Positions 8,773 to 17,739 of a stretch of 37,166 nt of DNA are shown here, one piece after another. The position numbers and the translations under genes were made by a program. Source of the stretch: CAZDXJ01 sp964509475 (GTDB taxonomy: Bacteria; Pseudomonadota; Gammaproteobacteria; Methylococcales; Methylomonadaceae); the NCBI GenBank assembly GCA_964509475.1, contig CAZDXJ010000017.1, positions 1-37,166 of the forward strand, given 5' to 3'. Position 1 is the stretch's first letter; every line of letters begins with the position of its first letter. The notes beneath the pieces were generated by a model. That model was not told the DNA's origin. It worked only from the letters and a program-made list of their open reading frames with translations, and searched no databases.

Positions 8773-9000
8773 TCAGGCCTGTTTATGCCAGGTAATATCA
8801 ATTTTTCGATGCTGAGAGACGCAATCGCGAAGATACAAACTAATTAGACTTTGGTAAGGAACACTGGAGTCCTCGGCCATATCCTTAAAATATTCTATAA
8901 CATCCTCGCTAAGTCTCATTGTCACTGGTTTTTTTAACTTTGAAGCATATGGATTTTTCCTAGACTCCATTGTTGATAGATCATATTCTTTTTTCATCAT
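8773..9000 (-). CDS. CopG-family antitoxin (partner of BrnT-type toxins)
   Basis: A 75-aa protein resembling the CopG_antitoxin family. Its core 'KKPVTMRLSEDVIEYFKDMA' is a ribbon-helix-helix strand and helix, and the end 'SLISLYLRDCVSQHRKIDI' is typical of this group. Such antitoxins usually follow a BrnT-like toxin, bind its active surface and repress the shared promoter. Two ATGs in tandem (9000 and 8997) are possible starts; AAGGTGA just upstream gives better spacing to the second. Its start lies inside the last codons of the toxin remnant at 8981-9100. The antitoxin reads intact while the toxin does not, making it an apparent orphan. Confidence 0.8.
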   Translation of the reverse strand: MMKKEYDLSTMESRKNPYASKLKKPVTMRLSEDVIEYFKDMAEDSSVPYQSLISLYLRDCVSQHRKIDITWHKQA

Positions 9001-9100
9001 GAATCACCTTGAACTTACGCTCTTTCTTGATCGCCTTGCGTGCGGAAATATACTCCGCACGCTCACGGATGCGGAACCTGTCACCTGGAATATTTAGATT
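8981..9100 (-). pseudogene. 3' remnant of a BrnT-like toxin
   Basis: Reading leftward, the last 39 codons end in 'EYISARKAIKKERKF', which matches the conserved C-terminal 'R-x-I-S-A-R-K-A-x-x-x-E-R' of BrnT toxins. It overlaps the start of the CopG-type antitoxin as in intact pairs. Upstream the homology stops: the frame runs into hairpin-forming sequence and no ATG gives a plausible 85-95-aa toxin. Between 'GDRFRI' and 'ISARKA' there appear to be about six extra residues (RERAEY) encoded by a small inverted repeat (TCCGCA...TGCGGA), also suggesting disruption. The toxin catalytic fold would be missing. This is a family-motif judgement made by eye. Confidence 0.6.
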
Positions 9101-9160
9101 GCGGTGGCAGCAGGCGGATTGAAGTCCTCTGGCATTCCGGCGACGTCCAAAATTCCGCAA

Positions 9161-9212
9161 GCCCAGCCCTTCCACGGAAGAGCTGGGCAAGCCTGTCTGC
9201 CAACAGGCAGGC
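9161..9212. repeat. REP-like pair of adjacent hairpins
   Basis: Two inverted repeats lie side by side. The first has arms GCCCAGC (9161-9167) and GCTGGGC (9182-9188), with an internal TTCC...GGAA. The second (9191-9212) has arms GCCTG and CAGGC around 'TCTGCCAACAGG'. They fill the 156-nt gap between the toxin remnant and the 543-aa gene. They could be an extragenic palindrome family or act as a terminator for the minus-strand gene at 9257. Confidence 0.5.
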
Positions 9213-9256
9213 GTGACCGCGTGCAGTATAGTTGTTTTCTTTGTCGGCTTTTTTGC

Positions 9257-10888
9257 TTAATAGGCGGGCTGCAATTCCACATGACGTACAGCAGAAGTTT
9301 CATTCAAGACACGCCCCAGAAGATGTATTCGTATTTCATCGCTATGGGCAACTTGAAGCTGGATTAAGTCTCCTGAATTAAAAAACGAGCTGTTATAAAT
9401 AATACAATCCTTGTTATACAAGGATTGAGTTGCGGGTAATAACACGGCCCATGCCGTCAAGTCATTCTTGTTCAAACAGGCTAGTTTAGCATTCATAGAA
9501 AGCATACGAATACCCATACTCGGATGCTTGCCTTGTTCGGCATAAAGCCGGCAAACCAGACCGACTTCAATTCGGCCGGTAAAATCTGGCAAGATACCAA
9601 TAATAGCGCCGGTTTTCGCTTCGCAACGATCAGATAAACACAAGATGCGTCGGCCTTGGGGGCTAAAATCTTCAATTTTGATCGGGTGTGGATCAAATTC
9701 AGTATCCGGCACTTGCAATGATTGAACGCTTGAATGAAACCATTGCTCCGCCTGCAATTGATTCAATGTGTCTTCTTCTCTAGGCATAAATGTGTCTTTT
9801 TCTCTGGGTACAAGAGAAAATTCCCGACTTTGCTGCCGGGAATCTGTTTGTGGTTGCGTGGCTTCACAAGGTATCGGATCGTCAGGATTCAGGTGAAATA
9901 AATAAGCAACCAGAGCATCCAGCCCCATGATTGCCTTACAATACTGTTCGGTTTTGATACGTGTATTCTTGCGATATTGAGACATCCCCAACGTATTGAT
10001 GACCTTTATAAAAATACGTCTTTGAATGGATCGTTCGCGATCGTTGCCAGAAAGGGATTCGTGCAGATTCTGGTACATCTTTTTTGCCACTACAACCGGT
10101 GAAATAAAACGGATGTTATTTCCGGGACAATAGGTTTTGTTTGACATCCGTTTGGGCGGTTGATCCTGGGTTATATCAAACCGGCAATAGCTGGGAATGT
10201 ATTTTTTCTCAACTTTCGCTACAATTTTGACATATTGGACATATATTGCCAGATGCTGATAAATCCGTTTGATAAAACGGCTGCGAAACTGGTTACTGCT
10301 ACACAATTCAAAGATCAGGATCAAAGCGAACATTTCCTGAGGCGTGCTTTTATGTTGCCCATCCAGACGCAACCGATAATCCAGCAACTTCATTTTTTCC
10401 GCTTGCTGATATAAACCATAACAGCGCTGCCAGAAACCAGGAAAAGGATCGGCATAAACCTCCTTGGAATACAAAAAGGAAGTCCCCAAAGCGGATAACG
10501 CCAGGTAAATACAACGCGCTACCGGTTCCTTGCGATGAAACAGGGATATTTCACGCACGCCGGCTGTAAATGCATCCGCCAGTCCGGCATAAAAATCAAT
10601 TAATAAATGAACGGCTTGAGATAATTCTGTTGACAAAGGGAATACAGCATCCAGACAGGATGCTTCCATTTGATTGGCATAAAGCGAGGCAAAATCCTGT
10701 ATTTTTTGCAAAAAGGCAAGGTATTGACTGATTTCCAGATTCTGCATTTTCAAACTTGGCAATACAAGGCGTAATTCCGTTAAAATTTTATCGGGACTGT
10801 TATTATGGATACGAGGCAAATATTCCAGCCAGATAGACAAGTTTTTTTCTGTCAAATCAAATGGCAAAGGCAAATTATCAGATGTCAT
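9257..10888 (-). CDS. Hypothetical 543-aa protein, possibly PilZ-associated
   Basis: I do not firmly recognise this protein. The ATG at 10888 faces prlC across a 63-nt divergent promoter gap. The first 150 residues are helical and open with a 'W-x-x-x-L-P' pattern followed by regularly spaced leucines. A basic stretch with several lysine/arginine clusters lies around 200-300. A low-complexity linker with a repeated 'FxPREKDT/FMPREEDT'-like unit lies around 385-402. The C-terminal 130 residues look beta-rich. The helical N-terminus plus beta C-terminus recalls gammaproteobacterial proteins with a degenerate PilZ-like C-terminal domain, but the canonical RxxxR and (D/N)xSxxG motifs are not visible. 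There is no signal peptide or obvious membrane segment. The region seems more AT-rich than its neighbours. Confidence 0.8.
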   Translation of the reverse strand: MTSDNLPLPFDLTEKNLSIWLEYLPRIHNNSPDKILTELRLVLPSLKMQNLEISQYLAFLQKIQDFASLYANQMEASCLDAVFPLSTELSQAVHLLIDFYAGLADAFTAGVREISLFHRKEPVARCIYLALSALGTSFLYSKEVYADPFPGFWQRCYGLYQQAEKMKLLDYRLRLDGQHKSTPQEMFALILIFELCSSNQFRSRFIKRIYQHLAIYVQYVKIVAKVEKKYIPSYCRFDITQDQPPKRMSNKTYCPGNNIRFISPVVVAKKMYQNLHESLSGNDRERSIQRRIFIKVINTLGMSQYRKNTRIKTEQYCKAIMGLDALVAYLFHLNPDDPIPCEATQPQTDSRQQSREFSLVPREKDTFMPREEDTLNQLQAEQWFHSSVQSLQVPDTEFDPHPIKIEDFSPQGRRILCLSDRCEAKTGAIIGILPDFTGRIEVGLVCRLYAEQGKHPSMGIRMLSMNAKLACLNKNDLTAWAVLLPATQSLYNKDCIIYNSSFFNSGDLIQLQVAHSDEIRIHLLGRVLNETSAVRHVELQPAY

Positions 10889-10951
10889 GATCGGATTTCC
10901 ATGTAAAATACAATAAATAATTTAGCGATAATACGCGATACCTGAAAAAAA

Positions 10952-12991
10952 ATGAACAATCCACTTTTAAACAATCCCCCTTTACCCTTGTTTTCTAAAA
11001 TCAAGCCGGAACATATCGAACCGGCTATCGAACAACTTATCGAACAGGCCCGCTGCATCATAGCCAAACAGCTGGCGGCTACAGACCATTATAGCTGGAA
11101 AAATCTGATTGAACCGCTGGAAGAGGTCAATGATCGTTTAAACAAAGCCTGGTCACCGGTCAGCCATATAAATTCGGTGGTCAACAACGAGGCGCTGCGC
11201 GAGGCTTATAACGCCTGCTTGCCAAAATTAAGCGAATACGCGACCGAAACCGGCCAGAATGAAGATTTGTATGCCGCTTATCGTTCAATTCGTGAAGGCG
11301 AGGAATGGGCAAGCCTGGATTATGCCCAACAAAAAATCATTGACAATGCCTTGCGTGATTTTCATCTATCCGGCGTTGATCTGAAGCCGGACGACAAACA
11401 GCGTTTCAAGGCAATCAGCCGTGAACTGGCACAACTGAGCAGCAAATTTGAAGAAAACCTGCTCGATGCAAGCCATGCCTGGAGCAAACCTGTCGAAAAC
11501 GCTGAACAACTTCAGGGCCTTCCCGAAACCGCTCTGCAACAAGCCCGGCAAGCGGCAAAAACACGCGATCGGCCGGGATACCTGCTTACGTTGGAGTTTC
11601 CATCCTATCTGGCGGCGATGACCTATGCCGATGACCGGCAATTACGTGAAGAACTTTATACCGCCTACAATACCCGTGCTTCCGATCAAGGCCCACAGGC
11701 ACCGCAATGGGATAATACCGAAATTATGGAAAAACTGTTGGCTTTACGGCATGAAAAAGCGCAATTGTTGGGCTTTAAAAATTACGCCGAATTGTCTTTG
11801 GTCACCAAAATGGCGGAAAATCCGGAACAAGTCGTTAGCTTTCTGGAGGAACTGGCCAAAAAATCCAAACCCCAGGCGGAACGCGATTTGGAAAACTTGC
11901 GCCGTTTCGCCCACGAACAATACCGGCTGGACGATTTGCAGGTCTGGGATATCCCTTATTATTCGGAAAAAATGCGCCAGCATTGTTATCAACTTTCCCA
12001 GGAAGAAGTTAAAGCCTATTTTCCAATAACCCGGGTGCTGCCTGGCTTGTTTGCCGTGGTCGAAAAACTGTATGGCCTGAAAATCAGTGAAATACACGAT
12101 TTCGATCGCTGGCATGAAGACGTGCGTTTTTTCCAGATTCACGACCGGCAAGGCCAGTTACGTGGCCGATTTTATACCGATTTATACGCACGTCCGCAAA
12201 AACGCGGCGGCGCCTGGATGGATGATTGTGTTTCCCGCAAAAAAACCGATGCCAAAATACAAACCCCGACCGCTTATCTGACCTGTAATTTCACTCCACC
12301 GAGCGGTTCCGATCCGGCCCTGTTGAGCCACGATGAAGTCATCACCCTGTTTCATGAATTTGGCCACGGTTTGCATCATATGCTGACCCAGGTAGATTAT
12401 CTGGGTGTTTCCGGTATCAACGGCGTCGCCTGGGATGCGGTTGAACTGCCCAGTCAGTTCATGGAAAACTGGTGTTGGCAATACGAAGCCTTGCAGCTGA
12501 TTTCAGGCCATTATCAAACCGGGGCGGTTTTGCCGGAAACCTTGTTCAAAAAAATGCTGGCGGCAAAAAATTTCCAGTCCGGGATGCAGATGGTCCGGCA
12601 ACTGGAGTTCAGTTTGTTTGATTTTCTGTTGCATTGGCAATACGATCCCAAACAAGGTGGCCGCATTTACCCGACGCTCGACAAGGTTCGCCAACAGGTC
12701 GCTGTCGTGCTTCCGCCGCCATTCAATCGTTTCGCGCACGGCTTTTCCCATATCTTTGCCGGTGGTTATGCGGCCGGCTATTACAGCTACAAATGGGCTG
12801 AGGTTTTGTCCAGCGATGCCTTTTCCCTGTTTGAAGAAAACGGCATTTTCGATCAGGACACTGGCGCTTCCTTTCTGCACAATATCCTGGAACAAGGCGG
12901 TGCCCGGGATGCCATGACCTTGTTTGTCAAGTTTCGCGGGCGTGAACCCAAAATCGATGCCCTGCTCCGCCACAATGGAATCGCAGCATGA
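10952..12991 (+). CDS. prlC: Oligopeptidase A (M3 metallopeptidase)
   Basis: A 679-aa cytoplasmic zinc peptidase of the thimet oligopeptidase family. The zinc motif HEFGH is at residues 468-472 within 'LFHEFGHGLHHML', and the third ligand region follows in 'AWDAVELPSQFMENW'. Length and N-terminus ('NNPLLNNPPLPLFSKIKPEHI') match PrlC. It degrades signal peptides released from lipoproteins and other short peptides. Its stop overlaps the ubiD start by 4 nt (ATGA), so the two genes are translationally coupled. No standard ribosome site is visible; an A-rich stretch precedes the ATG. Confidence 0.97.
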   Translation: MNNPLLNNPPLPLFSKIKPEHIEPAIEQLIEQARCIIAKQLAATDHYSWKNLIEPLEEVNDRLNKAWSPVSHINSVVNNEALREAYNACLPKLSEYATETGQNEDLYAAYRSIREGEEWASLDYAQQKIIDNALRDFHLSGVDLKPDDKQRFKAISRELAQLSSKFEENLLDASHAWSKPVENAEQLQGLPETALQQARQAAKTRDRPGYLLTLEFPSYLAAMTYADDRQLREELYTAYNTRASDQGPQAPQWDNTEIMEKLLALRHEKAQLLGFKNYAELSLVTKMAENPEQVVSFLEELAKKSKPQAERDLENLRRFAHEQYRLDDLQVWDIPYYSEKMRQHCYQLSQEEVKAYFPITRVLPGLFAVVEKLYGLKISEIHDFDRWHEDVRFFQIHDRQGQLRGRFYTDLYARPQKRGGAWMDDCVSRKKTDAKIQTPTAYLTCNFTPPSGSDPALLSHDEVITLFHEFGHGLHHMLTQVDYLGVSGINGVAWDAVELPSQFMENWCWQYEALQLISGHYQTGAVLPETLFKKMLAAKNFQSGMQMVRQLEFSLFDFLLHWQYDPKQGGRIYPTLDKVRQQVAVVLPPPFNRFAHGFSHIFAGGYAAGYYSYKWAEVLSSDAFSLFEENGIFDQDTGASFLHNILEQGGARDAMTLFVKFRGREPKIDALLRHNGIAA

Positions 12992-14445
12992 AATACAAAG
13001 ACTTGCGGGACTTTATTCGCTTACTGGAAACCCAAGGCGAATTAAAACGCATCCAGTATCCAGCGGATCCGGTTCTGCAAATCACCGAGATTTGTGATCG
13101 AACCTTGAAACAACAAGGTCCGGCGTTATTATTTGAAAATCCTAAAAATTCATCGATACCCTTGCTGGCCAACCTGTTTGGCACAAGCCATCGCGTCGCC
13201 CTGGGCATGGGTGCCGATTCTGTCGATAAACTCCAGGAAATCGGTCAATTGCTGGCCTATTTGAAAGAGCCGGAACCGCCTAAAGGCATGAAAGATGCGT
13301 TTGACAAATTGCCGGTATTCAAACAAGTGTTGAACATGGCGCCAAAACTTGTCAAAAATCCACCTTGCCAGCAAGTCGTATTACGTGGTGATGAGATTGA
13401 CTTGTCGCTTTATCCCATCCAGACTTGTTGGCCGGAAGATGCGGCACCACTGATTACCTGGCCTTTGGTGATCACCAAAGGACCCCATAAAGACCGGCAA
13501 AACCTCGGCATTTACCGGCAACAGGTGATTGCCAGAAACAAGGTCATCATGCGCTGGCTTGCCCATCGGGGCGGCGCCCTGGATTTCAGGGAATGGCAGC
13601 AAACCCATCCTGGCGAAGCGTTTCCGGTCAGCGTGGCCTTAGGTGCCGATCCGGCGACGATACTGGCGGCGGTCACCCCGATTCCCGATGCCTTGTCCGA
13701 ATACGCATTTGCCGGTCTGCTGCGCGGCAGTAAAACCGAAGTTGCCGACTGTTTCGGTAATGACTTGCAAGTACCCGCCAGCGCCGAAATTGTTTTGGAG
13801 GGCTTTATTTATCCAGGCGAAACCGCCCGTGAAGGGCCTTATGGCGATCACACCGGTTATTATAATGAAGTGGAAGAATTTCCGGTGTTCACGATTGAAA
13901 CCATCAGCCAGCGCCAGAACCCGATCTATCACAGTACCTACACCGGCCGGCCTCCTGATGAACCGGCGATTTTAGGTGTGGCCCTGAATGAAGTGTTCGT
14001 GCCGATACTGCAAAAACAATTCCCTGAAATCCTGGATTTTTACCTGCCGCCGGAAGGTTGCTCCTACCGCATGGCCGTCATTCGAATGAAAAAACAATAT
14101 GCCGGTCATGCCAAGCGGGTCATGCTTGGCACCTGGTCATTCCTGCGCCAGTTCATGTACACCAAGTTTGTCATTGTCGTCGATGAGGACGTCAACGCCC
14201 GTGACTGGAAAGACGTGATTTGGGCCATGACCACACGCATGGATCCAGCCCGGGACATTACCCTGCTGGAAAATACCCCTATCGACTATCTGGATTTTGC
14301 CTCACCGGTTTCCGGTCTGGGTTCTAAAGCCGGTTTTGACGCCACCAACAAATGGCCGGGAGAAACCCGGCGCGAATGGGGACGACCCATCGTTATGTCA
14401 TCGGATATTATCAAACAGGTTGATGAAATCTGGGATACCTTGTAA
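12988..14445 (+). CDS. ubiD: 4-hydroxy-3-polyprenylbenzoate decarboxylase
   Basis: A 485-aa UbiD-family decarboxylase acting in ubiquinone synthesis with the prenylated-FMN cofactor made by UbiX. Visible family segments are the N-terminal 'KYKDLRDFIRLLETQGELKR', the 'AHRGGALDF' region, 'EGPYGDHTGYYN' near residue 290 (which carries catalytic Glu/Asp positions), and 'DEDVNARDWKDVIWAM' near 400. The end 'VDEIWDTL' is typical of the Gammaproteobacteria. No ubiX is present in the window. It is coupled to prlC by the ATGA overlap, a pairing I do not recognise as functionally linked. Confidence 0.96.
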   Translation: MKYKDLRDFIRLLETQGELKRIQYPADPVLQITEICDRTLKQQGPALLFENPKNSSIPLLANLFGTSHRVALGMGADSVDKLQEIGQLLAYLKEPEPPKGMKDAFDKLPVFKQVLNMAPKLVKNPPCQQVVLRGDEIDLSLYPIQTCWPEDAAPLITWPLVITKGPHKDRQNLGIYRQQVIARNKVIMRWLAHRGGALDFREWQQTHPGEAFPVSVALGADPATILAAVTPIPDALSEYAFAGLLRGSKTEVADCFGNDLQVPASAEIVLEGFIYPGETAREGPYGDHTGYYNEVEEFPVFTIETISQRQNPIYHSTYTGRPPDEPAILGVALNEVFVPILQKQFPEILDFYLPPEGCSYRMAVIRMKKQYAGHAKRVMLGTWSFLRQFMYTKFVIVVDEDVNARDWKDVIWAMTTRMDPARDITLLENTPIDYLDFASPVSGLGSKAGFDATNKWPGETRREWGRPIVMSSDIIKQVDEIWDTL

Positions 14446-14557
14446 TCCGTATCCAGCCTTAGCCTTTGCCGGCCTTCTAACAGAGCATGAAACGGCGGAT
14501 TTTGAACCTTGCCGGAGCAGCGGTTGCGGCAACAACAAGAGCTGACAGCCGCCAGCT

Positions 14558-16048
14558 TCATTGCTGCAATCGCTTTTCCAGATACTCACACAAGGTTTTC
14601 AATATCTTGATGCGTGCATACCGTTTATCATTACCCTCAATCAATAACCAGGGCGCCTTTCGGGTACTGGTGCGCATGACCATTTCATTGACCGCCAATT
14701 CGTAATCGGCCCATTTTTCACGGTTCCGATAGTCTTCCGCCGTGATTTTATATTGTTTGTAAGGAATCTGTTCGCGCTGTTTGAAGCGTTTCAGTTGTTC
14801 GTCTTTGTCAATATGCAGCCAGAATTTCAATACCAGGATGCCATGTTCGCTCAACTCTTCTTCAAAATTTACAATCTCGGCATAAGCCCGTTTCCATTCC
14901 TGCCGTCTTGCAAAGCCTTCAACCCGCTCGACAAGCACCCGGCCATACCAACTCCGATCATAAATCGTCACTTTGCCGGCGCGGGGAATATGCCGCCAAA
15001 AACGCCAGAGGTAATGATGCTGTTTTTCTTCATCCGTTGGCGCGCCTATGGAAATAACCTGGTAATTGCGGGCATCGATAGCACGGGTAATGCGCCGGAT
15101 AGCGCCGCCCTTGCCGGCCGCGTCCCAACCTTCAAACACCAACACGACCGACACTTTTTTGTTTTTGGCGATCCAGCTTAATTTGTTCAGTTTGCCTTGA
15201 TAATACTCCAGCCGGGTTTGATAGGTTTTTTTGTCCAGACGACAGCTCAAATCCAGGGAATCCAGCAAGACAGCCTGTTCGTACTCAATACCAGAATGGT
15301 ATTCATCACTGTTTTCGATCAGCTTACGGCTCGATTGCCGGTATGCGATATGTTCGGTGATCCGGGACAGAATGTGTTTTCCCACTGTCAAACTGCTGTA
15401 ATGAATATCGCTGCCATCGATGATTAACCACGGTGCCTGGCCGGTACTGGTCTCGGTCAACACCTTTTCCGCAACCCCAACAAAATCATCATACATTTGC
15501 AGATGTTTTTTATCTTTTTTCGTCACCCGCCAGGCGGTATCAGGATTTTTTTCCAAGGCCCGCAGACGCTTTTTCTGGATGTCTTTTTTCAAATGCAGCC
15601 AACATTTGATAATCAACGCGCCATCATCAATCAACTCCTTTTCCAATTGCTTGATATGCATTAACTCCAATTGCAACCGGTCATCTTTAATCAGTCCATA
15701 AACACGCCGTGACAGCGGCTCGCTATACCAGGAACCGACATAAATACCCATTCGCCCCCGTTGCGGGAATGTTCGCCAAAACCGCCAAAACCGGGGCCGT
15801 TCCTTTTCTTCATCACTCGCCTCATCAAATGCATTGGTGCGCATCAAACGGGGGTCCATCCATTCATTGAGTAAATTGATAACTTCACCCTTGCCACCGC
15901 CATCAACCCCGGAAATCAGGATGAGTACGGTAAAATCACATTTTTCAAGTTGCATCTGCGCGGTTAGCAACGCTGTTCTCAGGTCGGGTATTTGCTGATT
16001 GTAATCTTCTTTTTTTACCTTATGGCCCAACTCGGCAATTTCAAACAT
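14558..16048 (-). CDS. pap: Polyphosphate:AMP phosphotransferase (two-domain PPK2)
   Basis: A 496-aa protein with two tandem PPK2 domains, the class that makes ADP from AMP and polyphosphate. The N-terminal domain has Walker A 'GVDGGGKG' at 47-54, but its Walker B region reads 'YVGSWYSEP' instead of the usual 'YDRSWY'. The C-terminal domain has an intact 'EGWDAAGKGG' near residue 306, 'HHYLWRFWRHIP' in the lid and 'YDRSWYGRVL'. This asymmetry is known in the two-domain class, where the C-terminal half is catalytic. The gene stands alone, converging on ubiD and diverging from rraA. With HppA it suggests inorganic phosphoanhydrides are used to save ATP. Confidence 0.95.
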   Translation of the reverse strand: MFEIAELGHKVKKEDYNQQIPDLRTALLTAQMQLEKCDFTVLILISGVDGGGKGEVINLLNEWMDPRLMRTNAFDEASDEEKERPRFWRFWRTFPQRGRMGIYVGSWYSEPLSRRVYGLIKDDRLQLELMHIKQLEKELIDDGALIIKCWLHLKKDIQKKRLRALEKNPDTAWRVTKKDKKHLQMYDDFVGVAEKVLTETSTGQAPWLIIDGSDIHYSSLTVGKHILSRITEHIAYRQSSRKLIENSDEYHSGIEYEQAVLLDSLDLSCRLDKKTYQTRLEYYQGKLNKLSWIAKNKKVSVVLVFEGWDAAGKGGAIRRITRAIDARNYQVISIGAPTDEEKQHHYLWRFWRHIPRAGKVTIYDRSWYGRVLVERVEGFARRQEWKRAYAEIVNFEEELSEHGILVLKFWLHIDKDEQLKRFKQREQIPYKQYKITAEDYRNREKWADYELAVNEMVMRTSTRKAPWLLIEGNDKRYARIKILKTLCEYLEKRLQQ

Positions 16049-16171
16049 GGTGATACTATACCTTTGTCTTCATCATCAAAAGATACAATTATAGAGGTTC
16101 GGGATAATAAAAATGAGCTTTGACCGTCACAGTGATAGAATGCAGTTCATGTTTACAACTTGTACGAATTT
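16049..16171. promoter_or_regulatory. Divergent promoter region between pap and rraA
   Basis: A 123-nt AT-rich gap between divergent genes must carry promoters for both. TTGACC at 16120-16125 is a possible -35 for rraA, but no well-spaced -10 follows, so I do not assign a specific promoter. Confidence 0.35.
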
Positions 16172-16657
16172 ATGACATTTACAACGGCTGATCTCTGTGA
16201 CCAATATGCCCATTCAGAACATTTCCAGATTGCAGAGCCTATTTTCAAATCGTTTGGCGCCAATCCTGCATTTTGCGGACAAATTACTACATTAAAAGTT
16301 TTTGAGGACAACATTCTGGTTAGGGAGACACTTTCACAAAAAGTCAATAACCGGGTTTTGGTCATTGATGGCGGTGGCTCCCACCGCTGTGCCTTGTTGG
16401 GCAGCGATCTGGCACAAATGGCTTATGATAATGGCTGGCAAGGTATTGTCGTCTATGGCTGTATCCGGGATACGGTGCAAATCAGCCGAATACCGCTTGG
16501 CATCCGGGCATTACATGCCCATCCTTTAAAAAGCCGTAAACGGGGCGGTGGCAACAAAAACGTTCTGATCAGCTTTGCCGGTATTAATTTCAAAAAAGAT
16601 CATTTTTTGTTTACTGATGAAGACGGAATGATCGTATCCGAAACCCAATTGAGGTAG
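16172..16657 (+). CDS. rraA: Ribonuclease E activity regulator RraA
   Basis: A 161-aa protein from the ATG at 16172. An upstream TTG in frame would add four residues, but the ATG gives exactly the usual RraA length. Family blocks are 'TADLCDQYAHSEHFQIAEP', 'FGANPAFCGQITTLKVFEDN', 'VIDGGGSHRCALLGSDLA' and 'GCIRDTVQISRIPLGIRAL'. RraA trimers bind RNase E and inhibit it, altering mRNA decay. The fold is shared with HMG/CHA aldolases, so an aldolase-like annotation is a possible alternative, but length and sequence favour RraA. ispH begins 37 nt downstream on the same strand. Confidence 0.92.
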   Translation: MTFTTADLCDQYAHSEHFQIAEPIFKSFGANPAFCGQITTLKVFEDNILVRETLSQKVNNRVLVIDGGGSHRCALLGSDLAQMAYDNGWQGIVVYGCIRDTVQISRIPLGIRALHAHPLKSRKRGGGNKNVLISFAGINFKKDHFLFTDEDGMIVSETQLR

Positions 16658-16694
16658 AATAACTTTGTTAATAACCAAGCAATAGTCTCAAGAT

Positions 16695-17648
16695 ATGCAA
16701 ATTATATTAGCTAACCCGCGCGGATTTTGCGCGGGCGTCGATCGGGCCATTGATATTGTCGATCATGCATTGGAAGCCTTCGGAGCACCGATTTATGTTC
16801 GTCATGAGGTGGTTCATAACCGCACGGTCGTCGAAGGATTAAGAGCAAAAGGTGCTATCTTTATTGAAGATATTGCCGATGTTCCGGTGGGTTCTTATTT
16901 GATCTTCAGTGCTCATGGCGTATCAAAAAAAGTCCAACAAGAGGCCAAAGCACGCAACTTGACAATATTTGACGCCACCTGCCCATTGGTTACCAAAGTC
17001 CATATCCAGGTATCCAAACATGCCCGCAACGATACTGAAGTCATTTTAATTGGCCATGCCGGCCACCCCGAAGTTGAAGGCACGATGGGGCAATACGAAA
17101 AATGTACCGAACATGGTGATATTTACCTGGTTGAGACACCCGAAGATGTCGCCAGGCTAAAAGTCAATAATCCCGACAAACTGGCCTATGTGACCCAAAC
17201 CACATTGTCCATAACCGATACCCGGATTATGGTTGAGGCCTTGCGTAAACATTTTCCAGCCATTCAAGGTCAGAAAAAAGACGATATTTGTTATGCAACC
17301 CAAAACCGGCAAGATGCAGTACATGATTTAGCCAAAATAGCCGACCTCATTCTGGTTGTAGGTTCACCGAACAGCTCAAACTCCAATCGCCTGCGTGAAA
17401 TTGCCGAACAACTGGGCAAACCGGCTTATCTCATCGATACCGCCCGGGATATGCACAAGGAATGGATCGATGGCATTGATGTTGTCGGCGTTACAGCCGG
17501 CGCTTCCGCTCCTGAAATTTTGGTGCAGGAAGTGATCGAACAGCTTACATTGTGGGGTGGTCAGACAACTGTTGAAAATCAGGGCAAGGAAGAAAGAGTC
17601 GTGTTTTCCCTGCCCAAGGTATTACAAGCACAGATCAGGCAACAATAA
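16695..17648 (+). CDS. ispH: 4-hydroxy-3-methylbut-2-enyl diphosphate reductase
   Basis: A 317-aa [4Fe-4S] enzyme for the last step of the MEP isoprenoid pathway, giving IPP and DMAPP. The three cluster cysteines are in 'NPRGFCAGVDRA' (C12), 'DATCPLVTKVH' (about 97) and 'DICYATQNRQ' (about 198). Substrate-binding elements 'RHEVVHN', 'GHAGHPEVEGTMGQ' and 'SPNSSNSNRL' are all present. Length is standard. It follows rraA closely and may be co-transcribed with it. A bulged hairpin at 17654-17688 just after the stop may end the transcript. Confidence 0.98.
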   Translation: MQIILANPRGFCAGVDRAIDIVDHALEAFGAPIYVRHEVVHNRTVVEGLRAKGAIFIEDIADVPVGSYLIFSAHGVSKKVQQEAKARNLTIFDATCPLVTKVHIQVSKHARNDTEVILIGHAGHPEVEGTMGQYEKCTEHGDIYLVETPEDVARLKVNNPDKLAYVTQTTLSITDTRIMVEALRKHFPAIQGQKKDDICYATQNRQDAVHDLAKIADLILVVGSPNSSNSNRLREIAEQLGKPAYLIDTARDMHKEWIDGIDVVGVTAGASAPEILVQEVIEQLTLWGGQTTVENQGKEERVVFSLPKVLQAQIRQQ

Positions 17649-17653
17649 ATCAA

Positions 17654-17688
17654 CCGCCTATCTGTTTTATTGCATTTAGCGATGGCGG
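17654..17688 (+). terminator. Weak hairpin after ispH
   Basis: CCGCC-t-ATC (17654-17662) can pair with GAT-GGCGG (17681-17688) around an 18-nt T-rich loop, six bases after the ispH stop. The following tract is 'ATTTGTC', a poor T-run, so termination is only a possibility. Confidence 0.3.
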
Positions 17689-17739
17689 ATTTGTCGCACC
17701 GATATCAATGCACATTTCCACAGGGAAATGGTTCCCGTT

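Noticed and set aside
9161..9212. Possible CRISPR-like repeat
   Set aside because: The two hairpins have different sequences, there is no regular spacing, and no cas gene is present anywhere in the window.
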